A program made the translations under genes and the position numbers. A model generated the notes under the pieces. That model saw only the letters and a list, made by a program, of their open reading frames with translations. It ran no database searches and was not told the DNA's origin. This document shows positions 22,275 through 33,364 of a stretch of 64,000 bases of DNA, in pieces. Each line of letters opens with the position of its first letter. Within the stretch, counting starts at the first letter, position 1. The stretch spans positions 186,001-250,000 of the forward strand of contig ML991795.1 of assembly GCA_010094025.1 (NCBI GenBank), in the 5' to 3' direction. The stretch comes from Viridothelium virens (lineage: Eukaryota; Ascomycota; Dothideomycetes; Trypetheliales; Trypetheliaceae).

Positions 22275-23764
22275 ATGCCTACGACAAACTTCTCTACAGC
22301 AGAAAAGTATCGCTACCAGAATGGCTTCAATTCTTACCATGAGTAAGTTGGCAGCTTCGGACACTTTGATATGATCGCTATGTCTTATCATTCCGTAGGA
22401 CTGAAGCTGTTGAAGGAGCTCTTCCAATAGCTGCAAACTCGCCTCAGAAGCCATCATATGGACTCTACAATGAGAAGCTCTCTGGGACAGCCTTCACAGC
22501 ACCACGTAGCGAGAACCAGCAGACATGGCTGTATAGGATCCTTCCAGCATCCGCTCATGCCTCATTTGAGCCAAGGGAATCCGCTACCTACAACACCAAT
22601 CCAGAAAGCAAGCCTCATGAGAAGCTGCACCACATTCCCAACCAGCTACGATGGGATCCCTTCGACCTCGACGAGACAGTGGATTGGGTACATTCATTGC
22701 ATTTGGTAGCAGGAGCAGGTGATCCTACTATGAAGCACGGAATTGGTATGTTCATCTTTGCAGCTGGAAAGGACATGGACCCCCACGAAGCTTTCTATTC
22801 TGCCGATGGAGACTTCCTCATCGTCCTTCAACATGGTGTACTCGACATTCAAACCGAGCTTGGGAAACTTCTTGTGAGACCCAATGAGATCTGCGTCATT
22901 CCAAGAGGTATCAGATATCGAGTTGCTCTTCCCCAAGGTCCTGTCCGTGGCTATATTCTTGAGCTCTACCAGAATCACTTTACACTCCCGGAGCTTGGTC
23001 CTATTGGATCCAACTGTCTCGCGAATGCGCGAGATTTCCAGGTACCCATTGCTTCCTTCGACGAAGACACCGACACTCCCTGGACCCTTCTCTCCAAATT
23101 CTCCGGACATCTCTTCGCCGCCAAACAGAACCACACTCCCTTCGACGTTGTTGCTTGGCACGGAAATTACTATCCATACAAATATGACCTCGCACGCTTT
23201 AGCACTATCGGTAGCGTCTCCTTCGACCACCCAGATCCCAGCATCTACACTGTTCTTACTGCGCAGTCCGACCACGCTGGCACCGCTGTAGCCGATTTCG
23301 TCATTTTTCCACCACGATGGCTCGTTCAAGAAGACACGTTCCGTCCGCCGTGGTATCACCGGAACACTATGTCTGAGTTCATGGGGCTCATTCACGGTCA
23401 GTACGATGCCAAAACCGGAGGCGGATTTCAACCTGCTGGCGCTAGTCTCCACAATGTGATGAGTGCACACGGTCCGGACGCGACAACACATGAAAAGGCA
23501 TCCAATGCTGAGCTAACGCCTGTGAAGGTTGGGGAAGGGAGCATGGCGTTCATGTTTGAGAGTTGTCTAATGGTAGGTGTGACGGAATGGGGGTTAAAGA
23601 AGTGCAAGAAGGTGCAGGAGGACTACAATGCCGAGAGCTGGGAACCTTTAAGGCCGCATTTCAAGTTGCCGGAAGGAAAGAAAATCAAGAACGATTTACC
23701 GGACGTGAAGGGGACAAACGGGACTGTTGGTGATAAGAGGCAAGTGCCACACTGGACAAGTTAA
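22275..23764 (+). CDS. hmgA: Homogentisate 1,2-dioxygenase
   Basis: Exons 22275-22342 and 22399-23764; intron 56 bp; 477 aa. The start [20 protein letters not shown] joins in phase to [20 protein letters not shown], the conserved N-terminus. The cupin core includes [18 protein letters not shown] and [16 protein letters not shown]. Iron ligands are visible: His343 and Glu349 in [11 protein letters not shown] and His380 in SAHGPD, equivalent to human His335, Glu341 and His371. The enzyme opens the homogentisate ring to maleylacetoacetate. The C-terminus is somewhat longer than in the human enzyme and Lys/Gly-rich. Maleylacetoacetate isomerase, which often sits in this cluster, is absent here. 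Confidence 0.97.
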
Positions 23765-24110
23765 TTGTGAGCATGAGCTCGGGTGTTGAAGGATGTTTAA
23801 ACGTATGCCCCACGTGGATACCCAGCTGGAATTTATTTATGGGTAATTCTTTGATTACCTGAAAGATCAATAGTTAAGATAAATTGCCTTAACCAAAAGA
23901 CCTCGGCGAGGCGGGGCTAGGTACTCTAAATTTCACGGCGCTCCCCGCAATTTCTTCCCCGGATTTCCTAAATCCGTCCAGAGCTTGACCTATACATCAG
24001 CCGCGTTGACAACGAACGCACGACAGATTGCCTAATCCCTATCATGTAGCTTTTGAACTACTATCTCCACTCTCTCTGTCCTCTAGACGTTGTCCATCGC
24101 AGCAGTTACA
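23765..24110. other. Intergenic region between hmgA and the acyl-CoA dehydrogenase
   Basis: 346 bp, AT-rich in its first half. Probably the hmgA 3' UTR and the acyl-CoA dehydrogenase promoter. Confidence 0.5.
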
Positions 24111-25730
24111 ATGACCTCTCCGACCCCAATCCCCTTCTCCGAGCCTCCCTACCTCTCCGGCCTCCCTTCGCCTTATTACAACGACTCCCACCGCAAATGG
24201 CAAAAATATTGCCGCGAGCTCGTCGAGAAGCATCTCCTCCAGCATGCCCTCGAATGGGAGAACGAAGAAACTGTTCCCGACCATGTCTTCCACACCTTCG
24301 CCGCTGCCAATATGCTCATCCCAAATCTACCCTCACCGCTCCCAATCGAATGGCTTGAACGCCTCGGCATTCACGAGATCGGAGGAGTCGCGATCAAAGA
24401 GTGGGACTATCTACATACGCTGATCTACGTGGACGAGATGGCGCGGAGTGGGTTGGCGGGACCACCCGGGAGTCTGACAACGGGGTTCGCGTTCGGGATA
24501 CCCCCAATCTTGAAGTTTGGGAGTCGAGAGCTGCAAGAGCGAGTATGTCCCGAGCTGCTGACGGGGAAGAAGAGGTGCTGCATTGCGATTACAGAGCCGG
24601 AGGCTGGTACGTACTTTTAGGACATCTTCTGCTGCCATCTTTGCGTACATGGCGTGGGCAGGAGAGAGCGCAGGCTCAACCCACTGCATTTAAAAATAAT
24701 ATGGACGAAAACCTATACTGACACTCATTTTCACCCATCCAGGCAGCGACGTCGCCAACATCCACACCACCGCGACCAAATCCCCCGACGGCCGCTCCTA
24801 CCTCGTTTCCGGGCAAAAGAAATGGATCACCAACGGCATCTGGTCAGACTACGCCACCACCGCCGTGCGCACCTCCGGCCCAGGCGCCAGCGGCCTCTCA
24901 CTCCTGCTCATCCCCCTCAAAAACACACCAGGCGTGACGACGCGCCGGCTGCGTGTCGCGGGCCAGCGCGCGGCGGGCACGACGTTCATCGAGTTCGACG
25001 ACGTCGTCGTGCCCGCGAGCAACCTGATCGGCGTCGAGGGCGCAGGCATGAAGTACGTGATGACGAACTTCAACCACGAGCGGCTGCTGGTGGCGATCCA
25101 GGGGGCGCGGATGGCGCGGGTGGCGCTGGCGGCGGCGTTCGAGTATGTGATGCGTAGGGAGGCGTTTGGGAAGGCGCTGGTGGAGCAGCCGGTGGTGAGA
25201 CATCGGTTGGCGGGCGCGGGGGCGCAGCTTGAGAGCTTGTGGGCGTGGTTGGAGGCGTTTACGTATCAGATGACGCGGTTCGAGAAGGAGGTCGCGGATG
25301 TGGAGTTGGGTGGGTTGACGGCGCTGGCGAAGGCGCAGACGGGAAGGGTGTTGAGCGAGTGTGCGAACTGTGCGGTGCTCTTGTTTGGGGGGAATGGGTT
25401 TACGAGGAGTGGAGTTGGGGAGATCGCTGAAAGTAAGTGGCTCGCCTTTTTCTCTGCTATCCGTTGCGGGTAGGATGCTTCGAAAAATTGCTCTCCTTAC
25501 TTTTCGGGGCCTATGGAGCTAATGTGTTGAGATAGAAATCTACCGTGAAGTGCCAGGCCTTAGAATCCCAGGAGGCTCTGAGGACGTGATGCTCGATCTA
25601 GCCGTCAGTATTATTGCTGTGTGAACCCAAGAAGCCAAGGCTGACGTCTGCGTAGGTGCGGCAACTGGTGAAGAACTACAAGAACAAAACGAAACATCTT
25701 GAGCGACCAAGCGGCAGTTCGAAACTATGA
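24111..25730 (+). CDS. Acyl-CoA dehydrogenase family flavoprotein
   Basis: Exons 24111-24606, 24743-25432, 25536-25603, 25656-25730; introns 136, 103 and 52 bp; 442 aa. Family signatures in order: AITEPEAGSDVANI (FAD/substrate loop, split by the first intron), SGQKKWITNGIWSDYA, NFNHERLLVAIQGARMARVA, REAFGKALVEQPVVRHRLA, LLFGGNGFTRSG and REVPGLRIPGGSEDVMLDLA (C-terminal helix). It would oxidise an acyl-CoA with FAD; the substrate is unknown. No N-terminal cytochrome b5 or targeting peptide is obvious. Position beside the aromatic catabolic genes may be chance or may point to a related degradation step. Coding GC content is very high in exon 2, first C-rich and then G-rich. Confidence 0.9.
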
Positions 25731-27411
25731 GAACCGCCCACATTTGATGCGACAATTGCGAGAAAATCCAGCCCCACCAATTTGCTTCCGGGCATCGCCG
25801 AGATCATGACTGTACCGTATCTAATCTCCATTAGAAGCTACGGTTGTGTACGGAGTAGTGAGAATACTGTTCGGGCTTCGGAGATGATGGAACGATCACA
25901 AGCGCGGAGGTCGCCGACATGTTGAGAACAGACAAGGTTCTGATTAGACCTTCTCTTGTTAGGGCTCGCACTGTGCACTCGGACCACGAAGAAGAATACT
26001 CGGAATCTGGACCTCGTGTTAAGTGCGCGCTTATGCAGACTTGCCAGAATTTGGAACCTTCCACGAGTGGCTGAAGACGTAGGACCATTCACGTCTGGAT
26101 TCGCCGTCATTTACGGCCTGTAGTGAGGATTGCTTCTAGGCAATCTATGTCACTCCGACCTGTTTGACGTCTGAGGCCGCGACGCTCGGATATGCCGTCC
26201 GGGCGTCGTACATCTCGTAGAAGTTGTCGGGACCATTTGTTCGTTCCCCAAGATCAGACAGCAGGTTTATATCACGGTGAATTTTGGAACTTGTGCAATG
26301 GAGCCAGGACACAGCCATTCGGGTTCAGCCACGGTACTTTGCTACATCCATCGGCCCGCTGCGTGCAGCCTTCTTGCGGCGCCACCAGCACGTTTTTTGA
26401 TTACTTCGTGTATGTGTTAGTTTATTCTGATCGAAGGTCCTCAAAAAGCGCCAGCATCAGCGTCGGTTGGATGAAGGCTACAATCATTTTGACCTCTATC
26501 TTGATGAAGTAGTTTTGAGCCTACCCAGATAAATCTGCCAGGAAGGTCATCTAGCAAACGACTGGATGAAGATCCGGACAAGAGCGTTTTCCAAATCCTT
26601 TCGTACGCACGAGATATTTTACCCCGGTTAATGTGCAACACAAGGCTGCCATGAGCATCGTTGCACAAGACTGCAACCAAACATTCCTGAGCCGCTGGAT
26701 CCCAATCCTGTAATGCGTCAGCTAGCTCAGGCAGACAAGTAGTTTGCACCGTCTCCAGTTTCACTTCTGCGAGATACTTCACGTTAGTATCTGGGAATGA
26801 GGTGATCTCTGGTCGCATCCGATGCGATTGTGCATAGTGCCTATCCAAGATGCACATTTCCGGATGTTCGAGACATGGGGAAACGAGCAAAGATGATCCG
26901 GTAGGTCGAAATAATATAAGATCAGGATAACGATTACAATTTCTGTACCTGCTTCGGAACGGGTGGGACCTTGACGACGCTCCACTTTGTCTCTAAGTTA
27001 CCGTTGAGCATGCCACGCATCCAGAGGAAGGAATGAAAGCGGTTTCAGGCCTGTGGAGCTGCAAATTGCTTGGCTGCTCGACCTGAGTATGTAATGACAA
27101 AGATCCTAGATGAGGAGTATATAATCCGGCGTAGTATACCAATTCAGAGGGGGAATTAATCTGTTCAAGCCAAGACTATCAATTGACCACTTCAAGTAGC
27201 CATCTTGCGTCTCCGTCTCTTCTCATCCTTGCCTCCTGACTGATTCAAGTCTAATTAATGACAGCTGCTCTTCATTGCAGACTAACAATCATTTCATCCA
27301 GCGGGTGATCGACCACAAACGTTCAGTCATCTTCAAAGGCGTACCAATTCGAAGCAGATATCCCGACGAGAGATCCGTCTAGATTCCAAGGATCCAGACT
27401 CACGATAAACA
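25731..27411. other. Gene-poor region, 1.7 kb
   Basis: No convincing gene. A 149-codon open frame on the minus strand (26890-26441) and a pair of overlapping minus-strand frames (26110-25831) have no recognisable motif. A 9-bp word TACGGAGTA occurs at 25849-25857. No terminal repeats or transposase remnants were seen by eye. Confidence 0.5.
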
Positions 27412-27636
27412 ATGTGCAAATTCTACGCACATACCCATCCTTGTGGACATACGAAGACTGTCTGGGCGGCATATTGTCCAGCAGGCCAGATGGTGCAACG
27501 CCAATGCTCGAGCGGAGAAATATGGCAAACTTTGCGAATGGAACATGCTTGTCTTGAATGCGGTGGTGAAGAAGTGACGTCTGTCTCGAAACGCATAGTG
27601 AAAGGTCAAGCAGGAAGAAGAGCTGAGAGGAAGTAG
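27412..27636 (+). CDS. Small Cys/His-rich fungal protein (74 aa)
   Basis: Opens MCKFYAHTHPCGHTKTVWAA and continues with further cysteines (YCPAGQ, QRQCSS, HACLECGG), giving seven Cys and several His arranged like a small zinc-binding fold. Proteins of this size with an MCKxxxHxxPCGH start are, as I recall, widespread and uncharacterised in filamentous ascomycetes. No intron, signal peptide or membrane segment. The tail is basic. Function unknown. Confidence 0.6.
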   Translation: MCKFYAHTHPCGHTKTVWAAYCPAGQMVQRQCSSGEIWQTLRMEHACLECGGEEVTSVSKRIVKGQAGRRAERK

Positions 27637-27892
27637 CATGGAGGAGATCAATGAAGGCTGGTCGTGCATGCTTTGAGTATTCCGCGAAAGCATGGCGCTG
27701 TGGTTCCTCGAACGTGTTTTTCTCCGCGCGCTGGACGATTTTAAGCTCGATTTGTACACTAGTTTTGAAGAAAATGGCCTGTTTTACCGATGAGTGTCGG
27801 GCTCTTTAAATGGCAACCGTAGTGTTTGGCTTTTCATAGGTTCTTCATGACCCTTCTCCAAACAGAGCCATTTCCGGTGGACTCCAGACAGT
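27637..27892. other. Convergent 3' region
   Basis: 256 bp between the ends of the small Cys-rich gene and the prolyl-tRNA synthetase gene; nothing recognised. Confidence 0.45.
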
Positions 27893-29996
27893 TCAGGTGA
27901 TTGCAAGTGGGCCAGCCTTTTGTACGTAAGCCAAGAGACGCTCTTCCACGTACTCGACTAGATCCTCCGCTGCGACTAGATCATTGCTTTCTAGTGCTGG
28001 GCATTTAACCTCTGCCAGCCTGTCACTGCTCCAAGCCTTTCCAAGTAGGATCGATACTGGATATCCAATCAAGTCAGCATCTTTCAGCTTCCAGCCGAAA
28101 TGCTTTTTCCGGTCGTCGATTACAGGATCGATGTAGGGTTTCCCTGGTGCTATAACTTTTGATACTGACCTACCGCTAGAAGACTCGCCAATAGTCTCAT
28201 GACCCAGGTGGCCGTCTTCTAGATAGTCCATCGTTTGCAGACTCGATTTGATGTTGCAGGTTCTGAGAGCATCGTAACACCACGTGATATCCTCTTGAAT
28301 ACCTAGTCCGTCCATGGGAACAATGATAACCACGTCAAAAGGTGCTATAGCCCGTGGCCATCTTAAACCAATCGAGTTTGACGAGGCGGCCGCCACTGCA
28401 CCTATCAATCGAGAAATTCCAATGCCGTGGCAACCCATCTGCATAGAAATGGCACTCTGCGTTGGCGTTGATACTATCGCATCAAGCGGTTCACTATATC
28501 GAGTGCCGAGATAAAAAGTATGCCCAACTTCTATGCCTCGTTGAATCTGGAGAGTACCCTCAGAGCAATGAGGACAGGCATCCCCTTCTTTTATTTTTAC
28601 AAGGTCAATGGAAATACCTTGAGAGCCCCGCGCCACCATCTCGTCCACTGATACGGTACGCGAATATAACTTACGAAGATCCGAAGGAATCCAGGATTCT
28701 TCCTTGCTTACTCGTAGTCTAGCCGTTATGTCTGCCGAGAGTCGTGTGTCATAGATGTGTAAGATACTCTGTGGCTCGGTGGGCCTATTTGAATTCACCG
28801 TGGTCCACGACTGCACTGGATCCTCGATGCTCAAGTCGATATTCGGCACAAGCTTCTCCACCGAACGCGGATTGATGGAGTCCGGGGAACTTTCTTCTCT
28901 AGCCTTTTCGGAGCTTTTAGGAAAGAAGACGAGAACAAGAGTCCTTCTATCCTTAGAAATGGTGGGCCAAATGCCTAAGTCCTGTATGCTTAGTGTAGTA
29001 GACACGGAGAGTCCTTGAGGATCTCTTTCAGCAACTTCTTCGTTGGCAGTATATGTGCAATGGGTACAGGATACAACATTGTCCTCTCCTCGCGGTGTCA
29101 GAAAATGGTACTCGTGACTCAGGTTGCCACCCATATTTCCGGAGTCTGCCGCTGCGACGGTATAAGGGACTTGTAGATCTTTGAAAAAGGCCCCATAAGC
29201 TTTCGTGACGTCTTCATAAGACTTTTTCGCCTCTTCTTGAGTTACATCGAAAGTATAAAGGTCTTTCATAAGGAACTCCTTTGTACGTAATAGGCCTTGG
29301 CGTGGACGAAGCTCATCTCGATACTTGCGGCCTTTAATCCTCTAAAGTCAGCTACCTAGAATTTATTGACCAGAATGATGTCTTCACCAATTTGATAGAG
29401 CCGCAATGGCAAGTCCTTGTATGATTTAACAGTACCCTTGATAAGCGTAGTAATTTCTTCCTCATGGGTCGGTGACAGTAGATAACCACTGTTTCTACGG
29501 TCCTGAATTTGAAGAAACTATGGAAACTTGTTAGCAGTATTAATTTACATGGTATTGACAGCCTACTTCAGTTGATGTCTCATCTAATCTCCCAGTCTTC
29601 TGCCATAGCTCCGATGAAGAAACTGACGACAGAGAAAGTTTGGAAGCGCCTTCAAGCTGGATGAGAGAATGCAGCCACCGTATGAGAGTGATCACATACC
29701 AATTGATCTCATGTGGTGATCGACCAGGTCTTGCAATTTTTCTTGGACCCTCAGGCCCAGCGGTAGCAGATGGAAGATGCCAGTATATGCCTGTCTTAGA
29801 AATCCAGCTCGGATCAAAAGAGCATGAGGGTCATCTTGTTCTGACGCTATAGGGGTGATGCCTCCGGTGGGAACCCAGAAACTCGATAATCGATTTCTCA
29901 ATACTTATTGGAAGTTCGTCAACTCAAGGTCTGATCATCTTGGGAAAATCACTGACACGGAGGAATCCTTGTCAGACTGCCTCTGATCGAGGCCAT
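27893..29996 (-). CDS. Prolyl-tRNA synthetase, bacterial-type, probably mitochondrial (AIM10-like)
   Basis: Exons (minus): 29996-29957, 29903-29700, 29649-29567, 29517-29388, 29331-27893; introns 53, 50, 49 and 56 bp; 631 aa. Every join keeps frame. The first exon gives MASIRGSLTRIPP, a basic amphipathic start suited to mitochondrial import, and uses an unusual GTCAGT donor. Class II core: IRAGFLRQAYTGIFHLLPLG (motif 1), SPTHEEE, then RPRQGLLRTKEFLMKDLYTF (motif 2), and QMGCHGIGISRLIGA (motif 3). The C-terminal anticodon-binding domain follows (about residues 520-631). It charges tRNA-Pro, here presumably in mitochondria. Divergent from NOC1 with 280 bp between starts. Confidence 0.92.
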
Positions 29997-30276
29997 TTGG
30001 GGTCAACACCATGAAACAAGAATTCTTTGCACCCGCACAACTCTAAAGGCCCTGCATGGCTCTCCACACCCAGCAGACAATGCAGTAAGGGTTTCCAAAG
30101 AGATCGAAAGCTTGACGCGGTCACGGCAAGACGCGTTCTAAGAGAGCCGGAATCGGCCCGAGCCTTCTTTGACCGATGCGGCAGAATATCAAAAATTCAA
30201 GCCGACGATGCGGTGGATGAAAGCTCAAATTTTCCCCATAAGAACTTTGGCTTAATTGGCCCAATGATAAGCCAAG
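29997..30276. promoter_or_regulatory. Divergent promoter of ProRS and NOC1
   Basis: 280 bp between two starts of translation-related genes. Contains a CAAATTTTCC stretch near 30228 that only partly resembles the RRPE element of ribosome-biogenesis promoters, so it is not claimed as one. Confidence 0.45.
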
Positions 30277-33073
30277 ATGGGGAGGAAGCGTAAAGCATCT
30301 GATATGAGCAATGGCTTTTCCGACAAGTCACCAAAGCCAAAGGGCGATCACTTTCATACCAAGAAAGGTCTCGATAGCAAGCCCACCAAGACCGGAAAAC
30401 AACAGAAAGGAACGCCGTTGGTGAGAGCCCGTACTTATATCTGTGTGACGCTGTTGAGCCTAACATGATGACAAGATATTCAAGCCTCGACCTGACTGGC
30501 ATGCCGTCGAAGTGCCATCTGTGCCAGTCTCGGCATCCCTCCACCCTCTTCCAGATCAAACGCTTAAAAGCATTCAAGAATATGCAATATCGCTGCTGGA
30601 AGCTGATAATGTTACATACAGCACATCACAGAATTCATCCTCTTCATCACATAAATTCCTTGGAACCATAATGACGTCTGGAACTTGGGAGGATAAAGTA
30701 TCAGCACTTACGCTACTGGTTCAAGAATCACCTCTGCATAATACAAAGGCTCTAGAAAATCTACTAGGTCTCGCAAAGAAAAGGAGTCGCAATCAAGCAT
30801 TACTGGCAATCCAAGCCATCAAGGATCTTTTCGCACAAGGAGTCGTATTGCCGCCAGACAGAAAGCTACGTCCTTTCGGGAGACAGCCTGCCCTCTTGAC
30901 CGCTTTCCAAGGCAAAGCAGCAACCTGGCAGGCTGGGGAACCTCTGCCCAATGGTCTGGAAAAGGTACACTTGATATATTGGGCATACGAGGATTGGTTG
31001 AAGAAGACATATTTTACGCTTCTGACAATAATCGAATCCTGGGGTAACGACGAAGTAGAGTTCTCTCGTAAGAGGGCCATTACAATTGTGTACGAGCTTC
31101 TCAAAGAGAAGCCGGAGCAGGAAGAGAATCTGTTGAGGCTACTGGTTAATAAGCTGGGTGACAAGGAGAAGAGAGTGGCCTCTCGAGCATCCTACCTACT
31201 TCTGCAACTCCAGAGTGCGCATCCTGCAATGAAGCCTGTAATAGTCAATGCGATCGAATCAGATCTCTTGTGGAAACCTGGCCAAACGTTGCATGCCAAG
31301 TACTACGCTATCATTACTCTCAATCAAACCGTTCTCACGATGAAGGAACAAGAGGTTGCAAATCGACTGCTGACTATTTACTTCAATTTGTTCTTCGTAC
31401 TGCTCAAAGAGCCAGAGAAGGGCAGGAATCCGTCAGCGCACCCAAAGGCCAATGGCGTTCAAGGCGGTGGTGGAAAACCTGGTAGAAAAGCACGACAAAA
31501 GGCCAAATCTCAAGAAGCTGCTAATGCTTCGGAGATTGAAATGAACGATAAGCTCATTGCTCAGGTCTTGACTGGTGTTAACAGAGCATATCCTTTTGCA
31601 AACACGGATGACAGCGTTTTCGAAAAGCATCTGGACACTATGTTTCGAATTACCCATTCTGCCAACTTTAACACCAGCATCCAAGCTCTCATGCTAATTC
31701 AACAGATCTCGTCCGCCAAGCACTATTCCGCCGACCGATTCTATCGCACTCTATACGAATCCCTCCTGGATTCACGTATATTGAACTCATCAAAGCAGGT
31801 CATGTACCTGAACCTCCTCTACAAGTCTCTCAAAGCCGACGTTAGCATCCGCCGAGTGCAAGCCTTCGTCAAGCGCCTCCTCCAAGTCATTACCATGCAC
31901 GAACCTCCCTTCATCAGCGGCGTCCTCTTCCTCATCTCCTCCCTCGAAACCACCTTCCCCAGCATCCGCGCCATGTTCACCCAACCCGAGGAGCTCGACC
32001 CCGGCGACATCTCCTCACCACACCCTCCCGACAACAACCCCAACAACCCCAATAACGCCAACAACTCTACCTCACACTCCAAACCAGCCCCGACGCCCCA
32101 GACCCCCCGCTACGACCCCCGCAAACGCGACCCGGAGCACGCCCATGCCCAGCACACCTGCCTCTGGGACCTCCTCCCCTTCCTCACGCACTACCACCCG
32201 TCCATCTCGCTCGCAGCCTCGCACCTACTCTCCGGCAAGCCCGCGCCCTCCCACCCAGACCCCGCGCACTACACGCTGATCCACTTCCTCGACCGGTTCG
32301 CGTACCGGAGCGCGCGGACGAAGGCGGCGGCGCCGAAGGGCGCCTCCATCATGCAGCCGTTGGCGGGGGCGGAGACGGCGGATCGGTTAGTGGGGGCGAG
32401 GGGCGGGAGAGGGAGAGGGGAGGGGGTCAATAGTGAGGCGTTTTGGATGCGGAGGGTGGAGGATGTGCCGGCGGATGAGGTGTTTTTTCATAGATATTTT
32501 GAGGAGAGGGGGAAGAGGAGGGAGGGGGCGAGGAGGAGGAAGGAGAGGAGGGGGAGGAAGAAGGGGGCTGGTGAGGGGAGTGAGAGTGAGGAGGAGGCGG
32601 GTGATGAGGATGAGATTTGGAAGGCGTTGGTGAGGAGTAGGCCGGAGATGGAGGGTGGGGACGAGGAGGATGAGTTTGAGGAAGATGGGGAGGAGTTGGA
32701 GATGGAGGATATAGCGAGTGATGACGATGATGACGGTGGTGTGGATGTGGAAGGTGGACTTGGAGAGGAGGAGGATGATGATGATGATGTGGAGATGAAT
32801 ATGGTGGATGAAGACGAGGATGGAGTCTTGGACGGTGAAGTGCCGGACTTGGAAGATGACGATCAAGAGGCATTTGTGGGCAGCGATCAAGAACTGCCTT
32901 CTGACTTCGGGCAGTCAGAAAATAGCGAGGAAGAGGAGAAGGAGGAGCTAAAGAATGAGCCACATGAGAAGAGCACACGGTCGAAGAAACGGCGGAAGTT
33001 GAAAAGTCTGCCGACCTTTGCTTCCGTCGATGATTATGCAAAATATCTCGAAAGCGAAGATGAGGGAGTTTGA
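30277..33073 (+). CDS. MAK21: Ribosome biogenesis protein NOC1/MAK21 (CBF domain)
   Basis: Exons 30277-30420 and 30476-33073; intron 55 bp; 913 aa. A Lys-rich start (MGRKRKASDM) leads across the intron into LIFKPRPDWHAVEVPSVP, the conserved N-terminal block. The helical repeat region includes KVHLIYWAYEDWLKKTYF, LVNKLGDKEKRVASRASYLL and the CBF/Mak21 core (FRITHSANFNTSIQALMLIQ; FYRTLYESLLDSRI). The C-terminal third is extremely acidic (runs of D/E, about 32580-32930), followed by a basic patch and FASVDDYAKYLES, a typical ending. Noc1 pairs with Noc2 in the nucleolus to build early pre-60S particles. Coding strand shifts sharply from C-rich (31850-32290) to G-rich (32330-32820). Confidence 0.94.
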
Positions 33074-33364
33074 GTCCAACTCCTTGAAGTACATGAAGTA
33101 TTCGAGATTGCCAATTTTTACTTCGGCGGTCGTTCACATGCATGAAGGATGAGAGTAAAACTGTGGATTCTTTCAAACTTCAGATACCCGGTGCTAGGAT
33201 TTCGGCAAATCTGTTACAAGCTTCGAATCTACCCGCTACATTGCCTGATGTGAACTCAGATCTCGATACTAAGTTGTTGACCGGTATTGCCCAAGCCTTT
33301 TGGCTCCCTCCCCAGTCCACAGCACATTCGACGCCACTGCCATTCCTGAGGTCGACTCGGATTT
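33074..33364. other. Convergent intergenic region
   Basis: 291 bp between the ends of NOC1 and OLA1; no gene recognised. Confidence 0.5.

Noticed and set aside
25831-26110. Overlapping minus-strand frames in two phases
   Set aside because: Neither has recognisable domains or supporting splice sites; probably chance in intergenic DNA.
26441-26890. 149-codon minus-strand frame as a gene
   Set aside because: Reasonable length but no motif, no neighbouring exon and no family recalled; left as undefined within the gene-poor region.
30200-30240. RRPE/PAC ribosome-biogenesis promoter elements upstream of NOC1
   Set aside because: Only a partial RRPE-like CAAATTTTCC is present and no PAC (GCGATGAG) match was found.
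32387-33176. Long minus-strand frames opposite the NOC1 acidic tail, rich in His, Pro and Leu
   Set aside because: They are mirror images of a Glu/Asp-rich coding region; low complexity only.
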